Assembly: GCA_965279475.1 (NCBI GenBank)
Contig: CBDIIA010000003.1
Coordinates: forward strand, 3,658,001 to 3,722,000
Source of the DNA: Pseudorhodoferax sp965279475
GTDB lineage: Bacteria; Pseudomonadota; Gammaproteobacteria; Burkholderiales; Burkholderiaceae_C
Length of the DNA stretch: 64,000 bases
Direction: 5' to 3'
The position numbers and the translations under genes are program-made. Numbering within the stretch: position 1 is the stretch's first letter; the number at the start of each line of letters is the position of its first letter. Shown one piece after another: positions 49,526 to 59,383 of the stretch. Below the pieces are notes generated by a model, which had not been told where the DNA came from, did not search any database, and worked only from the letters and a program-made list of their open reading frames with translations.

Positions 49526-52500
49526 ATGCTGAACTTCTTCAAGGCCATTGCCGGTGCGGTGTTCTCCCGCTACACACTGGCCCTGCTGGTGTTGATCGCC
49601 GGCGGCCTCGCGCTATGGTTCCTGGGGCCTCTGGTCGCGTTCGGCGGACTGCATCCGCTGCAGGGCCAGGGCATGCGGGTGACGGTGCTGGTCCTGCTGG
49701 TGGCCGTGCTGCTGTTCATGCTGCGCGGATGGTCCACCCTGGTGCTGGGCGTCGCAGCGGTGTGCCTGCTGGTCTGGCATGCCGGGCCACTGCTGGCCGT
49801 GGGCAACACCGCACCGCTGGCGCCGGCCTGGGTGCGCGCGTCGATCATCGGCACCGTCTTGCTGGTGTACGCGGTGTACGGCCTGGTGCGGCTATGGCGT
49901 GCCCTGCGCACCGACCCCGAATTGCTGCACCGCTTCATGCAACCCGAGCGCAGCCAGCCGCAGAACATCGCCAAGGAAGAACTCAAGACCTTGTCCGGCA
50001 TCGTGCGCCAGGCAGTCGACCAGTTGCGCCACATGCGGCTGGGCACGGGCCAGGGTGGCGGTATGTTCCGCCGCTTGGTGGAAGGCAAGCGGTATCTCTA
50101 CGAACTGCCCTGGTACATGGTCATCGGCGTACCCGGGGCCGGCAAGACCACGGCCCTGCTGAATTCGGGCTGCAAGTTCCCCATCGCCGACCAGATGGGT
50201 TCGGCATCGGCCCAGATGGCGCTGGCCACCAACGCCGGCACGGCCAACAGCAACTGGTGGTTCACGAACGATGCGGTGCTCATCGACACTGCCGGCCGTT
50301 ACACCGCGCAGAACGACGGTGCGGCTGCGACTGCACATCACCAGGGCGCGCTGTTGGCAGGCACCGGCGCGGACGCGCACCTGGCCGCCGGCACGGCACC
50401 GGAACAGAAGAACGCTGCCGAATGGCTGGGCTATCTGGGCCTGCTGCGCAAGTACCGCGCGCGGGCACCGATCAACGGCGCCTTGCTCACGGTGGACGTG
50501 GCCGACCTGGTGTCGCAAAGCCCGGCGCAGCGCACCGCCCAGGCGGCCGCGCTGCGCGCCCGTCTGGCCGAGCTGCGCCGCGAACTGGGCGTGCGCTTCC
50601 CCGTCTACGTGCTGGTCACCAAATGCGACCTGCTGCGCGGATTCGCCGACTACTTCAGTGCGTTGACCAGCGAAGGCAGAAGCCAGATCTGGGGCTTCAC
50701 CCTGCCCTGGGCCGAAGACGAGAACCGCGACGCGGCGCGCGGGCGCAGGCAGGAAACGGCGCAAGACGATGCTGCGCATGCGTCCAGCCCACTGGGCCTT
50801 GCCATCGCCACCGAACTCCACGCGTTGCGCGCACGGCTCGACGATGCGATGCCGGCTCGCTTGCAGGAAGAGTACGACCTGCCGCGGCGCCAGCGCCTCT
50901 ATGCGCTGCCGCAGGAGTTCGGCGCCATCACCCAGCCGCTGACGAACCTGCTCGAAGAGGTGTTTCTCGACTCGCGCTTCGACGCCACCCAGTTGACACA
51001 CAGCCTGCGCGGAGTCTATTTCACCAGCGCGCTGCAGGGTGACCGCAGCCTCGTGGCCGAACCCGACACACTCATCGCGCGGCTGATGCGCGGGCTGCGC
51101 GGGCCGCAGCGCGACGTGCAACTGCAGGCCACCGCGGGCAATCGCAGCTACTTCATCCAGGACGTGTTGTCGCGCATCGTGTTCAAGGAGGCACACCTGG
51201 TCCGTCCCAACCTGGGCTGGGAGTTCCGCTTCCGCATGCTGCGCTGGCTGGGCCATGCCCTGGTGCTGCTCGTGTTCGGCTGGCTGGCCACCGCGCTCTG
51301 GGTCAGCCACGATCAGAACCAGCGTTACCTGGCGGACACCGGCAACAAAGCCTCGGCATTGGCCGACCAGGTGAGCAGCCTCTACGCCAAGTTCCGGATC
51401 GAGGCCGTGCCCGACACCCTCTCGGCGGCGCAAGACCTGCCCACCCACCGCGGCCTGGACCTGGCAGATCCACAGACGTCCTACACCTACGGCCTGTACA
51501 CCCCGACGCCGGTCGTTGCCGCCGCGGCAGACACCTACACGCATCTGCAGAACCAGATGCTGGTGCCGCAGATGGCACGGCGGATGGAAAACGTGCTGTC
51601 GCGGGCGCTGGTCGAGCGGGACGACAAGCTGGTCTACCAGACGCTGCGCGTCTACCTGATGCTGCATGACCGCAACCGCTTCAACGCCGACGAGATGAAG
51701 GCCTGGGTCCTGCGCGACTGGCAGACCGCCGATGGCGGCAAGGTGCTCGGCACGCAGGCCAGCATGCTGACGCACCTGGAAGCGATGTTCTCCGGCCGGC
51801 AAGCCGTGCAATCTCCGTTGGTGCAGAACGATGGGCTGGTGCAACGGGCACGTGCACGCCTCGATGGCACCGCATCGTCCGAACGTCTCTACGAGCGCGC
51901 CAAGGCCGCGCTGCGCCCAGATACCCCACCCGATTTCACGCTGCTGCGCGTGGTGGGTGCACAAGCAGGAACGGTGTTCAGCCGCGCCTCCGGCGAGCCG
52001 CTCGAAAAAGGCGTGCCCGGCCTCTACACCTACGATGGTTACCACGAACTGTTTTCCAAGAAGCTCCCCGAGCTGGTCGCCAAAGCGCAGCAAGAGGACG
52101 CCTGGGTGATGGGCCTGGACGGCGAACCGGGTGCGGGCAAGAAAGCAATGGACGTGGCGGCCCAGTTGTTGAACGTGGAACCGCTGATGGAGGACATCCG
52201 GCGACGCTACCTGACCGAGTACGCCGAGCACTGGACGGCTTTCCTGGACGACGTGCGCCCTGTCACTGGCTCTACCCTCGCATTCGATCTGACGGTGCTG
52301 CGCCAGTTTGCGGCGCCCGATTCACCGCTGTCGCGCCTGGCACGTGCAGCCATACGGGAGACCACCTTGTCGCGACAGATCAATGTCGCGCCTGAGGAAG
52401 AGAAAAGCTACTTCGACAAGGCCAGCGAACAGCTGAACAGGCAGGCGACCGCGGTCAAGAAGAACCTCGGCCTGCGACCGGAAACACGCCTCGAAAAGCA

Positions 52501-53722
52501 GCTGGTCGACAACCGTTTTGCCGCACTGCGCGAAGTGGTCACCGGCCAGAGCGAAAGCGCACTCTATGGGGCTGGCAGCACTGGCAGCAGCTACCTCGGT
52601 GGCAGCCTTCGCAGCAACCTCGGCAACGCGCTGAACGGCGCAGGTCCGACGCCGGTCTATGCATCCGGACGGCCTGCGCTGGAGAACGTCACGGCGATGG
52701 TCAACGAGTTCTACACGGCACTGGCGATGGCCGAGACCGCCTTGTCGGGCAACAGCATGCCCGTGGCCAATGGCGATCCCGGCGTCAGGCTGCGGCTGGA
52801 AGGCAGCCGCTTGCCAGCCCCCCTCCAGCAAGTGCTGCTGGGTCTGGCCAGCAGCGGCGCGGAAAAGATCAACCAGGGCGCGTCGACCATCCTGCGCGGC
52901 CAGGCCATGCAGCAGATGGACCGGCTGCTGAGTTTGATGAGAACGCAGGTCACCGACGTGTGCAAGCGCGGCATCGAAGGGCGCTATCCATTCGTACCGG
53001 CCTCGGCCGCGAACACGGCGCCGGAAGTGCAGATCGAGGATTTCAATACGGTCTTCGCATCGGGTGGTGCTGCCGACGACTACTTCGTCAAATATCTCGC
53101 GCCGTTCGTTGACACCAGCGTGCGACCCTGGCGCTACAAGTCGCCCGGCACGGCCAACCTGATGGCCGCGCTGGACAACCCCGGCAGCACGACGCCCGCA
53201 GCCACCACAGGCCCCACGGTCACCGGTGAACTGCTGAAACTGCTGGCCCAGCGCGGTCCGAACCCGGACGCGTTCTTCCAGGTTGCACAGATCCGGGAGG
53301 TGTTCTTTCGCGAGGCCGGCGCCAGACGCATGGCCTGGAAGATCGACGTGAAGGTACTGGAGCTCGACCCCAGCATCAACGAGCTGGTGATCAATCTCGA
53401 CGGCCAAGGCCAGCGCTATGTGCATGGGCCGGTGCAGGCGATTCCGGTCAATTGGCCCGGGCCGCGCGGCGGCACACAGGCCGAACTGACCGCCACGCCG
53501 AGAATCCGGGCCGACACCTCGTCCATCCTCACCAGCGGCCCCTGGGCGCTGCTGCGGCTGGTCGAGCGCGGCCGGGTGATCGACAGCGCCACGGCAGGCC
53601 GCGCGTCGGTCGAGTTCGTGTTCGATGGCCGCCGCACGGTGCTCGAAGTCAATGCAGGCCGCTTGGCCAACCCGATGACCACAGACCTGCTGCGCGCGTT
53701 CAAGTGCCCGGGGGGCGCATGA
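49526..53722 (+). CDS. tssM: T6SS TssM (IcmF)
   Basis: A 1398-residue inner-membrane protein. There are three N-terminal transmembrane helices, a cytoplasmic GTPase-like domain with Walker A GVPGAGKTT near residue 203, a further helix near 580 (LVLLVFGWLATALWV), then a long periplasmic part ending in the TssJ-binding domain. It is longer than the usual 1100-1300. AGGA lies nine bases before the ATG. Its stop overlaps tagF. Confidence 0.95.
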   Translation: MLNFFKAIAGAVFSRYTLALLVLIAGGLALWFLGPLVAFGGLHPLQGQGMRVTVLVLLVAVLLFMLRGWSTLVLGVAAVCLLVWHAGPLLAVGNTAPLAPAWVRASIIGTVLLVYAVYGLVRLWRALRTDPELLHRFMQPERSQPQNIAKEELKTLSGIVRQAVDQLRHMRLGTGQGGGMFRRLVEGKRYLYELPWYMVIGVPGAGKTTALLNSGCKFPIADQMGSASAQMALATNAGTANSNWWFTNDAVLIDTAGRYTAQNDGAAATAHHQGALLAGTGADAHLAAGTAPEQKNAAEWLGYLGLLRKYRARAPINGALLTVDVADLVSQSPAQRTAQAAALRARLAELRRELGVRFPVYVLVTKCDLLRGFADYFSALTSEGRSQIWGFTLPWAEDENRDAARGRRQETAQDDAAHASSPLGLAIATELHALRARLDDAMPARLQEEYDLPRRQRLYALPQEFGAITQPLTNLLEEVFLDSRFDATQLTHSLRGVYFTSALQGDRSLVAEPDTLIARLMRGLRGPQRDVQLQATAGNRSYFIQDVLSRIVFKEAHLVRPNLGWEFRFRMLRWLGHALVLLVFGWLATALWVSHDQNQRYLADTGNKASALADQVSSLYAKFRIEAVPDTLSAAQDLPTHRGLDLADPQTSYTYGLYTPTPVVAAAADTYTHLQNQMLVPQMARRMENVLSRALVERDDKLVYQTLRVYLMLHDRNRFNADEMKAWVLRDWQTADGGKVLGTQASMLTHLEAMFSGRQAVQSPLVQNDGLVQRARARLDGTASSERLYERAKAALRPDTPPDFTLLRVVGAQAGTVFSRASGEPLEKGVPGLYTYDGYHELFSKKLPELVAKAQQEDAWVMGLDGEPGAGKKAMDVAAQLLNVEPLMEDIRRRYLTEYAEHWTAFLDDVRPVTGSTLAFDLTVLRQFAAPDSPLSRLARAAIRETTLSRQINVAPEEEKSYFDKASEQLNRQATAVKKNLGLRPETRLEKQLVDNRFAALREVVTGQSESALYGAGSTGSSYLGGSLRSNLGNALNGAGPTPVYASGRPALENVTAMVNEFYTALAMAETALSGNSMPVANGDPGVRLRLEGSRLPAPLQQVLLGLASSGAEKINQGASTILRGQAMQQMDRLLSLMRTQVTDVCKRGIEGRYPFVPASAANTAPEVQIEDFNTVFASGGAADDYFVKYLAPFVDTSVRPWRYKSPGTANLMAALDNPGSTTPAATTGPTVTGELLKLLAQRGPNPDAFFQVAQIREVFFREAGARRMAWKIDVKVLELDPSINELVINLDGQGQRYVHGPVQAIPVNWPGPRGGTQAELTATPRIRADTSSILTSGPWALLRLVERGRVIDSATAGRASVEFVFDGRRTVLEVNAGRLANPMTTDLLRAFKCPGGA

Positions 53723-54645
53723 GGTTCAGTCAAGCCGTCGGCTCTGCTGGATGGCCTCTGGCTGGCGAGGTCTCGCCGCCGGCGATCTGGGGCAAGCTGC
53801 CCACGCACGCCGACTACCTGCAGCACGGCGTACGTTCCGACGAGGTGCAAGGCTGGCAGCGATGGCTGGCAGGGCAGTTGCGGCCTCAGCCTACCCCATG
53901 CAGCGCCGGCAAACGGCTGCGCCGCGACGAGCAATGGTCGGCACTGGAACCGGAGCGCTACAAGCCCGCGCCGAGCAGCATCCCCGTGGCATTCGTATTG
54001 CCAGCCGGTGCCGTCGCGTTAACGCCACCAGCGTGCGTGCTGGGCGTGATCGCCAACTCGTGCGACCGGTTGGGCCGCGAACATCCGATGCTCGTGTACC
54101 AGCGCTGCAACGCGCGCTGGCTGCAACATTGTTTCGCTTCGACCGGCGGATCAGGCGAAGCCGCAACCGCGTTCGATGACACGTCCATCCGGCTCGACCA
54201 GCAGACCTGGCTGTTCTGGCTGGCGCGCCTGGTCAGCCGGTATGCCGCCGCGCCGGAAGAAGCGGCCAGCCTCCGCGAAGCCGATGACCGGACGGCAGCC
54301 GTCACAGGCGTCGACATGGCCGAGACCGGCGTCGTCACCGCGGGGCTGGATGCGGCGGTGGCACAACTCTGGTCACACTACGCACCGGGCTGGGCGCAAA
54401 AGATCGGCATCGCCCGGGCTCGGCCGACCTGGATGGACATGCATGCGCTGATCGGCGGCATCGCACCTGCGCGCGCATGCGATGCCGCCGACGACTTGCA
54501 TGGTGTCGGCCATCTGCCCTGGGCAGATTGGCCAGCACGGCTTGGCGAGCCAAACATGCAGCCTGTCTTCTGGCAGCAGGACGCCTACGGAGGTTATGTG
54601 GGTGCCTCCCGGCGGCTTGCCGACCTCTGGGAGCGACGGCAATGA
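53719..54645 (+). CDS. tagF: T6SS-associated protein TagF
   Basis: A 308-residue protein with the TagF/SciT pattern: IWGKLPTHADYLQHGVR near the start, then the conserved LGREHPMLVY and DTSIRLDQQTWLFWLARL. TagF negatively regulates T6SS assembly after translation, often by binding Fha. It overlaps tssM and tagK by 4 bp each (ATGA). Confidence 0.85.
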   Translation: MRFSQAVGSAGWPLAGEVSPPAIWGKLPTHADYLQHGVRSDEVQGWQRWLAGQLRPQPTPCSAGKRLRRDEQWSALEPERYKPAPSSIPVAFVLPAGAVALTPPACVLGVIANSCDRLGREHPMLVYQRCNARWLQHCFASTGGSGEAATAFDDTSIRLDQQTWLFWLARLVSRYAAAPEEAASLREADDRTAAVTGVDMAETGVVTAGLDAAVAQLWSHYAPGWAQKIGIARARPTWMDMHALIGGIAPARACDAADDLHGVGHLPWADWPARLGEPNMQPVFWQQDAYGGYVGASRRLADLWERRQ

Positions 54646-55709
54646 GCCAGGCGTTGCAGATCAGGCTGGTGCGCAGCCACGGATATGCCACCGATGCCGC
54701 ATGGCCGCTCGTTCCCGGCGATGCGTTCTCGATGCGCGATACCTTCGCCGCAAGCCCGGTCCCGCTATCGCCAGAAGACTGGGCGGCCGCCAGCCAATGC
54801 CGTGCGCGCAGCGTCGGAACGGCGCTCGATGACACCGCGACGTGGTGCCTGGTCAACGGCGCGGGAGATCTCGCCTGCGCCATCAACCAGCGTCTGTTGC
54901 AACGGGGCGAGAAGGCGCCGCTCCACGCGGGCGATGTCATCGAACTGGGCCTGCTTCAATTCGTGGTCGAGGAACAGACCGCGTCCCCGATCCACTCCGA
55001 CCGCCACGCGCATGCAGCCTTCAAGCTGACGGACTTGCTCGATGCAGACTCTTCACCGAACGCCGCAGTCCCGCTGGCCCGTCACAGCCTCCAAGCCAAG
55101 ACGTCAAGGCAACTGATCGACGCCCATGCCGATCCGTTCGACGACATTGCCGACGCCGCCTACCGGATCGACGTGGCAGCACCTGCCGTGCGCGCGCACG
55201 CGGAGCCGGCGCGGCCCGATGCGGCGGATGGCACAGCTGCCGACGAAGCCGACGACCCCACCGACGACGTGATGCGCCATCTGCACGCGGAGTATCTGCG
55301 GCTGATGCACAACCCGAACGAACCCGTTGCCGCCATGGATTGGAGCCGGCACGACCTGTCTCCCCGGCATGCGGACGAAACGCTGCACGACCTCACGCAG
55401 GACGCCGCCCGCTTCGAGAGCGTCTACGACATCCTCGGGCACAGCGCCGACATCGAAGCCATCCTGAACGGGCTGGACACCTTGAACGACACCGACGTGC
55501 TGGCCGAAGATCCCAGGGTGAATGTGCTGCGTCTGTTCGCACCGGCCGATCTGCTGGTGCAGGAGACCGGCCTGCCGAGCTTGACGCGACGCGAACACCA
55601 CGCACTGTCGGCCGACAGCGCGGCGGCATGGGACCGGATGCCGCCGGCACGGCCGGAAAGCGCCGCACCGTCATCGGCGCCTTTCACCGTGGAGCAGCCA
55701 GAGAGATGA
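54642..55709 (+). CDS. tagK: T6SS-associated FHA-like protein TagK
   Basis: A 355-residue protein. The first 110 residues look like a divergent FHA-type fold (GDVIELGLLQFVVEE). The C-terminal part has the TagK-type motif LFAPADLLV...LPSLTRREHHALSADS. It has a long acidic middle. TagK is typical of betaproteobacterial T6SS clusters; its exact role is unknown. It overlaps tagF and tssE. Confidence 0.75.
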   Translation: MSQALQIRLVRSHGYATDAAWPLVPGDAFSMRDTFAASPVPLSPEDWAAASQCRARSVGTALDDTATWCLVNGAGDLACAINQRLLQRGEKAPLHAGDVIELGLLQFVVEEQTASPIHSDRHAHAAFKLTDLLDADSSPNAAVPLARHSLQAKTSRQLIDAHADPFDDIADAAYRIDVAAPAVRAHAEPARPDAADGTAADEADDPTDDVMRHLHAEYLRLMHNPNEPVAAMDWSRHDLSPRHADETLHDLTQDAARFESVYDILGHSADIEAILNGLDTLNDTDVLAEDPRVNVLRLFAPADLLVQETGLPSLTRREHHALSADSAAAWDRMPPARPESAAPSSAPFTVEQPER

Positions 55710-56350
55710 TGCGCGACGCCTTCTCCCGCATGAACCTAGCGGACGCGGCTCTGCAGGATGCGCCGGCCGAGGTCGTCGACGGTCCCGCGGCACCGGCACC
55801 TTTCGTTCCCCATCATCCCGGTGCGCGCAGCCTGCTCCTGCGCCGCAACGGCTTGCCCAAACCCTGGCACAACCAGTTCCTGCCGACGCTGTTCGATCGG
55901 CTGTGCGACGACGCACCCCATCGCCTGACCGAGTCCGCATCCGACTATGCACCCACGCGCAGCCAGATGCGCGGCATCGTCCAGCGCGATCTCGCCTACC
56001 TGCTCAACACCACGAACCAGGACGACCTGCTCCATCCCGAGCGGCACAGGGAAGTGACCACGTCGACCGTGAACTACGGCCTGCCGGCGCTGGCCGGAAG
56101 TTACCTGTCGGACCGCAGATGGACCGACATGGAAAAGATGATCCGCCAGGCCATCCTCGACTACGAGCCACGCCTGTTGCCTGAATCGGTCGTGGTCAGG
56201 CCGTTGATGCAGGAGAACGGCCGGAGCAACTACAACGTGCTGTTGTTCGAAATCAGCGCCACCTTGTACATGGAGCCGTATCCCGTCGAGTTCACCGTGC
56301 AGAGCGCGGTCGATCTCGAAACCAGCCGGCTGACCCTGCTGGCCGCTTGA
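55706..56350 (+). CDS. tssE: T6SS baseplate protein TssE (gp25-like)
   Basis: A 214-residue protein of the GPW_gp25/TssE family: FDRLCDDAP, MRGIVQRDLAYLLNTTNQ, STVNYGLPALAG, and a C-terminal YNVLLFEISATLYMEPYPVEF. The N-terminal 50 residues are a Pro/Ala-rich extension not found in short TssE proteins. Either ATG of an ATGATG pair (55706 or 55709) may be used; the first overlaps the tagK stop. Confidence 0.85.
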   Translation: MMRDAFSRMNLADAALQDAPAEVVDGPAAPAPFVPHHPGARSLLLRRNGLPKPWHNQFLPTLFDRLCDDAPHRLTESASDYAPTRSQMRGIVQRDLAYLLNTTNQDDLLHPERHREVTTSTVNYGLPALAGSYLSDRRWTDMEKMIRQAILDYEPRLLPESVVVRPLMQENGRSNYNVLLFEISATLYMEPYPVEFTVQSAVDLETSRLTLLAA

Positions 56351-56378
56351 CGCGGTTGGACGCAACAGAGAGAGCACC

Positions 56379-58259
56379 ATGGATCCACATCTTCTGGACT
56401 ACTACAACCAGGAGCTCGTGTACATGCGCGAGCTCTCCGGCGAATTCGCCGACTTGCACCCCAAGATTGCGCGCCGCCTGGGCATGCAAGGCATCGAGGT
56501 GGCCGATCCCTACGTGGAGCGCCTGATCGAGGCGTTCTGCTTCATGTCGGCGCGCATGCGCATCAAGCTCGACGCCGAATTCCCGAAGTTCACACAGCGG
56601 CTGCTCGAAGTCACCTACCCCAACTACGTGAGCCCGACGCCTTCCATGGCCGTGGCGCAGCTCCATCCCAGCGTCAAGGAAGGCGACTTCAGCCGCGGCT
56701 TCGCGGTGCCGCGCGGCAGCGCCTTCTTCGGCAAGGTGCCGGATGGCGAAGAGACCGCCTGCGAGTTTCGCTCGAGCCAGGACGTGAGCTTGTGGCCGCT
56801 GCAGATCGTGGATGCCAGGCTGACCGGCGCGCCGCCCGACATTCCGGCCTTGGAGCGCTACCTGCCCGCGCACGTGCAGGTCACGGGCTGCCTGCGCCTG
56901 ACGCTGCGCACGGTCGGTGAAATGAAGTTCTCCGACCTGAAGGGGCTCGATCGCCTGCCGGTCTACCTGTGCGGCGACGACCAGATCGCGTCGCACCTGT
57001 TCGAGTTGCTGCACACCTCCGCGGTCGCCAGTTTCGTCGGCACGCCCGGCCACATGGGCGAGCGGCCCCACGCCATCACACAGACGGCACTGGTGCACGA
57101 TGGGCTGGACCCGCAGCAGAGCCTGCTGCCAACGCCCTGGAATGCGTTCCATGGCCACAACCTGCTGCACGAATACTTTGCCTGCCCCAGCCGGTTCTAC
57201 TTCTTCGCGTTGCAGCACCTGGCACCTGGCCTGGCACGCATCCAGGCCCGCGAAGCCGAGATCGTGGTGCTGCTCACGCGTGCACCGGGCCACCTGGCGG
57301 GCCTGGTCGACGCCAGGCAGTTCGCCCTGTTCTGCACACCGGTCATCAACCTGTTTCCGCGGCGCACGGACCGGGTCGAAGTGAACGCGGCGCAACCCGA
57401 GTTCCACCTGGTGCCCGACCGTTCCCGGCCACTCGATTTCGAAGTGTTCTCCGTCAAGGAGATCTTCGGTCAGCAGGCGGCAACGACCGAGCAGCTGAAC
57501 TTCCGGCCGCTGTACCAGACACTGAACCAGGACGAGGGCAACTACGGCCGCTACTTCTCGCTGCGCCGCGAACCGCGGCTGGCCTCGGGGTCGGCGCGGC
57601 GCTACGGCACCCGCACGCCGTATGTCGGATCGGAGGTCTTCATCTCCCTGGTCGACCAGGCCGAGGCACCCTACCCCGGGCAGTTGCGTTACCTCGCCGT
57701 GCAGGCGATGCTCACCAACCGCGATCTGCCGCGGCTCGTGCCGCGCAACGGTGTGTCGGACCTGACGATGGCCGACTCGGTACCGGTCGCGTCGGTCGGC
57801 CTGGTCCGCGCTCCGAGTGCGCCGCAACCCGCCTATGCCGAAGGAGAACTGGCCTGGCGCCTGATACGCCAGCTGGGTTTCAACCATCTGCCGCTGGCCG
57901 ACATGCCGCACCGCGAAGGCGCGCAGGCCCTGCGCGACATGCTGCGCCTGTTCACCCACCAGGACGATGCGGTCGCGCGCAAGCAGATCGAGAGCCTGAT
58001 CGGCTCCCGCGTGCGCCCGGTCACGCGCCGCCTGCCCGGCGTCGGCCCCCTGGTCTATGGCCGTGGCATCGAGTGCCAGCTGACGGTGGACGAAGAAGGG
58101 TTCTCGGGCGGCAGTCCCTACCTGTTCGGCCTGGTGATGGAACACTACCTGGTGCGCCACGTCGCCATCAACGTGTTCACGCAAACCACGCTGCATTCGA
58201 TGCAACGCGGCGAAGTCGCGCGCTGGCCGGTGCGCATGGGCACGCGAGGGATCGTGTGA
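56379..58259 (+). CDS. tssF: T6SS baseplate protein TssF (VasA/ImpG)
   Basis: A 626-residue full-length TssF starting MDPHLLDYYNQELVYMRELSGEFA, the family hallmark, then RRLGMQGIEVADPYVERLIEAFCF and, at the end, TTLHSMQRGEVARWPVRMGTRG. It forms the baseplate wedge with TssG. It lies 28 bp after tssE and overlaps tssG. Confidence 0.95.
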   Translation: MDPHLLDYYNQELVYMRELSGEFADLHPKIARRLGMQGIEVADPYVERLIEAFCFMSARMRIKLDAEFPKFTQRLLEVTYPNYVSPTPSMAVAQLHPSVKEGDFSRGFAVPRGSAFFGKVPDGEETACEFRSSQDVSLWPLQIVDARLTGAPPDIPALERYLPAHVQVTGCLRLTLRTVGEMKFSDLKGLDRLPVYLCGDDQIASHLFELLHTSAVASFVGTPGHMGERPHAITQTALVHDGLDPQQSLLPTPWNAFHGHNLLHEYFACPSRFYFFALQHLAPGLARIQAREAEIVVLLTRAPGHLAGLVDARQFALFCTPVINLFPRRTDRVEVNAAQPEFHLVPDRSRPLDFEVFSVKEIFGQQAATTEQLNFRPLYQTLNQDEGNYGRYFSLRREPRLASGSARRYGTRTPYVGSEVFISLVDQAEAPYPGQLRYLAVQAMLTNRDLPRLVPRNGVSDLTMADSVPVASVGLVRAPSAPQPAYAEGELAWRLIRQLGFNHLPLADMPHREGAQALRDMLRLFTHQDDAVARKQIESLIGSRVRPVTRRLPGVGPLVYGRGIECQLTVDEEGFSGGSPYLFGLVMEHYLVRHVAINVFTQTTLHSMQRGEVARWPVRMGTRGIV

Positions 58260-59383
58260 TGCGGCCAGAAGCGGATACAGACGCGGCAGCCTTGCGATCA
58301 CCCCGCGCCCGCCTGGACCCGGACGTCGCACCGGCCCCAGCAGGATCGTCCAGCGACCGGTATGAAGACGCCGCACGCCGTCCCTGGCTCTATGGATTTC
58401 TTCCGATGCTGCGGCACATCGCGGCCAGCCACGCCGACCTGCCGATGGTCGGCGTCGCGCAACGCCCGCAGCAAGAACACTTCAGACTAGGCCAACAGGC
58501 ATCGATGGCGTTCGCGCCGCGCGAAATCGCCGAGGTGCATTCGCGCGGGGGTATTCCGGTCATCAAGCTGTTCGGCCTCGGCATGCTGGGACCGAATGGT
58601 CCGCTGCCGCTGCACATGACCGAAACCGTGCGGGAACGCGTCGAAGGCAAACGCGATGCGACGTTGGCGAATTTCCTCGACATCTTCCACCATCGTTATC
58701 TCTCCCACCTGTACCGGGCCTGGGCGCAGGCGCAGGCCACAGCAGGCCTGGACCGGTGCGCAGCGGAAACCTTCAGTCCCTACATCGCCCGGCTCGCCGG
58801 CGATGATCCATCGGACACGGTCCAGCAACCCTTGCCGCAGCACGCACGCTGGGCATCGAGCGCGCACCGAGTGCGCGAGGCGCGCAACCCGGACGGGCTG
58901 GCGCAGACCCTGTCCCACTACTACGGCGTCGGCGTCGTACTGCGCGAATATCAGTTGCACTGGATCGACGTCGAGCCCGCCGACATCAGCCACATGGGCA
59001 TGCCGCGCATGTCGTCGACGCTGGGCCAGGGCGCGCTTGCCGGCGCCAAAGTGCCCGACCGGCAGCACAAGTTCCGCCTGACCCTGGGGCCCTTGCACCT
59101 GCACCAGTACCTGCGTTTCACGCCGCAGGGCGCCGAAGACGGCACCGATCTGCACAGCCTGGTGGAATGGGTCCGCGCCTTCGTCGGCCACGAGTATGTG
59201 TGGGAAGTCGAACTCGTCGTCCACCGCGACGAGGCTCTGCCGGCGCAGCTGGGAGGAAAGGAACGACTGGGCTGGTCCAGCTGGATGGGCTCCGCGATGT
59301 GCGGCGACCGGGTGACCGGCATGGTCTACGAGCCCGAACACCACTTGCAGGAGCAGGCGGAACTGCGCCGGCACGTACCATGA
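58259..59383 (+). CDS. tssG: T6SS baseplate protein TssG (VasB/ImpH)
   Basis: A 374-residue TssG. The core runs from YGFLPMLRHIAASH through KLFGLGMLGPNGPLPLHMTE and LDIFHHRYLSHLYRAWAQAQ to SSTLGQGALAGAKVPDRQHKFRL. The first 50 residues are a charged Ala/Asp leader. The start ATG shares one base with the tssF stop (TGATG). Confidence 0.92.
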   Translation: MRPEADTDAAALRSPRARLDPDVAPAPAGSSSDRYEDAARRPWLYGFLPMLRHIAASHADLPMVGVAQRPQQEHFRLGQQASMAFAPREIAEVHSRGGIPVIKLFGLGMLGPNGPLPLHMTETVRERVEGKRDATLANFLDIFHHRYLSHLYRAWAQAQATAGLDRCAAETFSPYIARLAGDDPSDTVQQPLPQHARWASSAHRVREARNPDGLAQTLSHYYGVGVVLREYQLHWIDVEPADISHMGMPRMSSTLGQGALAGAKVPDRQHKFRLTLGPLHLHQYLRFTPQGAEDGTDLHSLVEWVRAFVGHEYVWEVELVVHRDEALPAQLGGKERLGWSSWMGSAMCGDRVTGMVYEPEHHLQEQAELRRHVP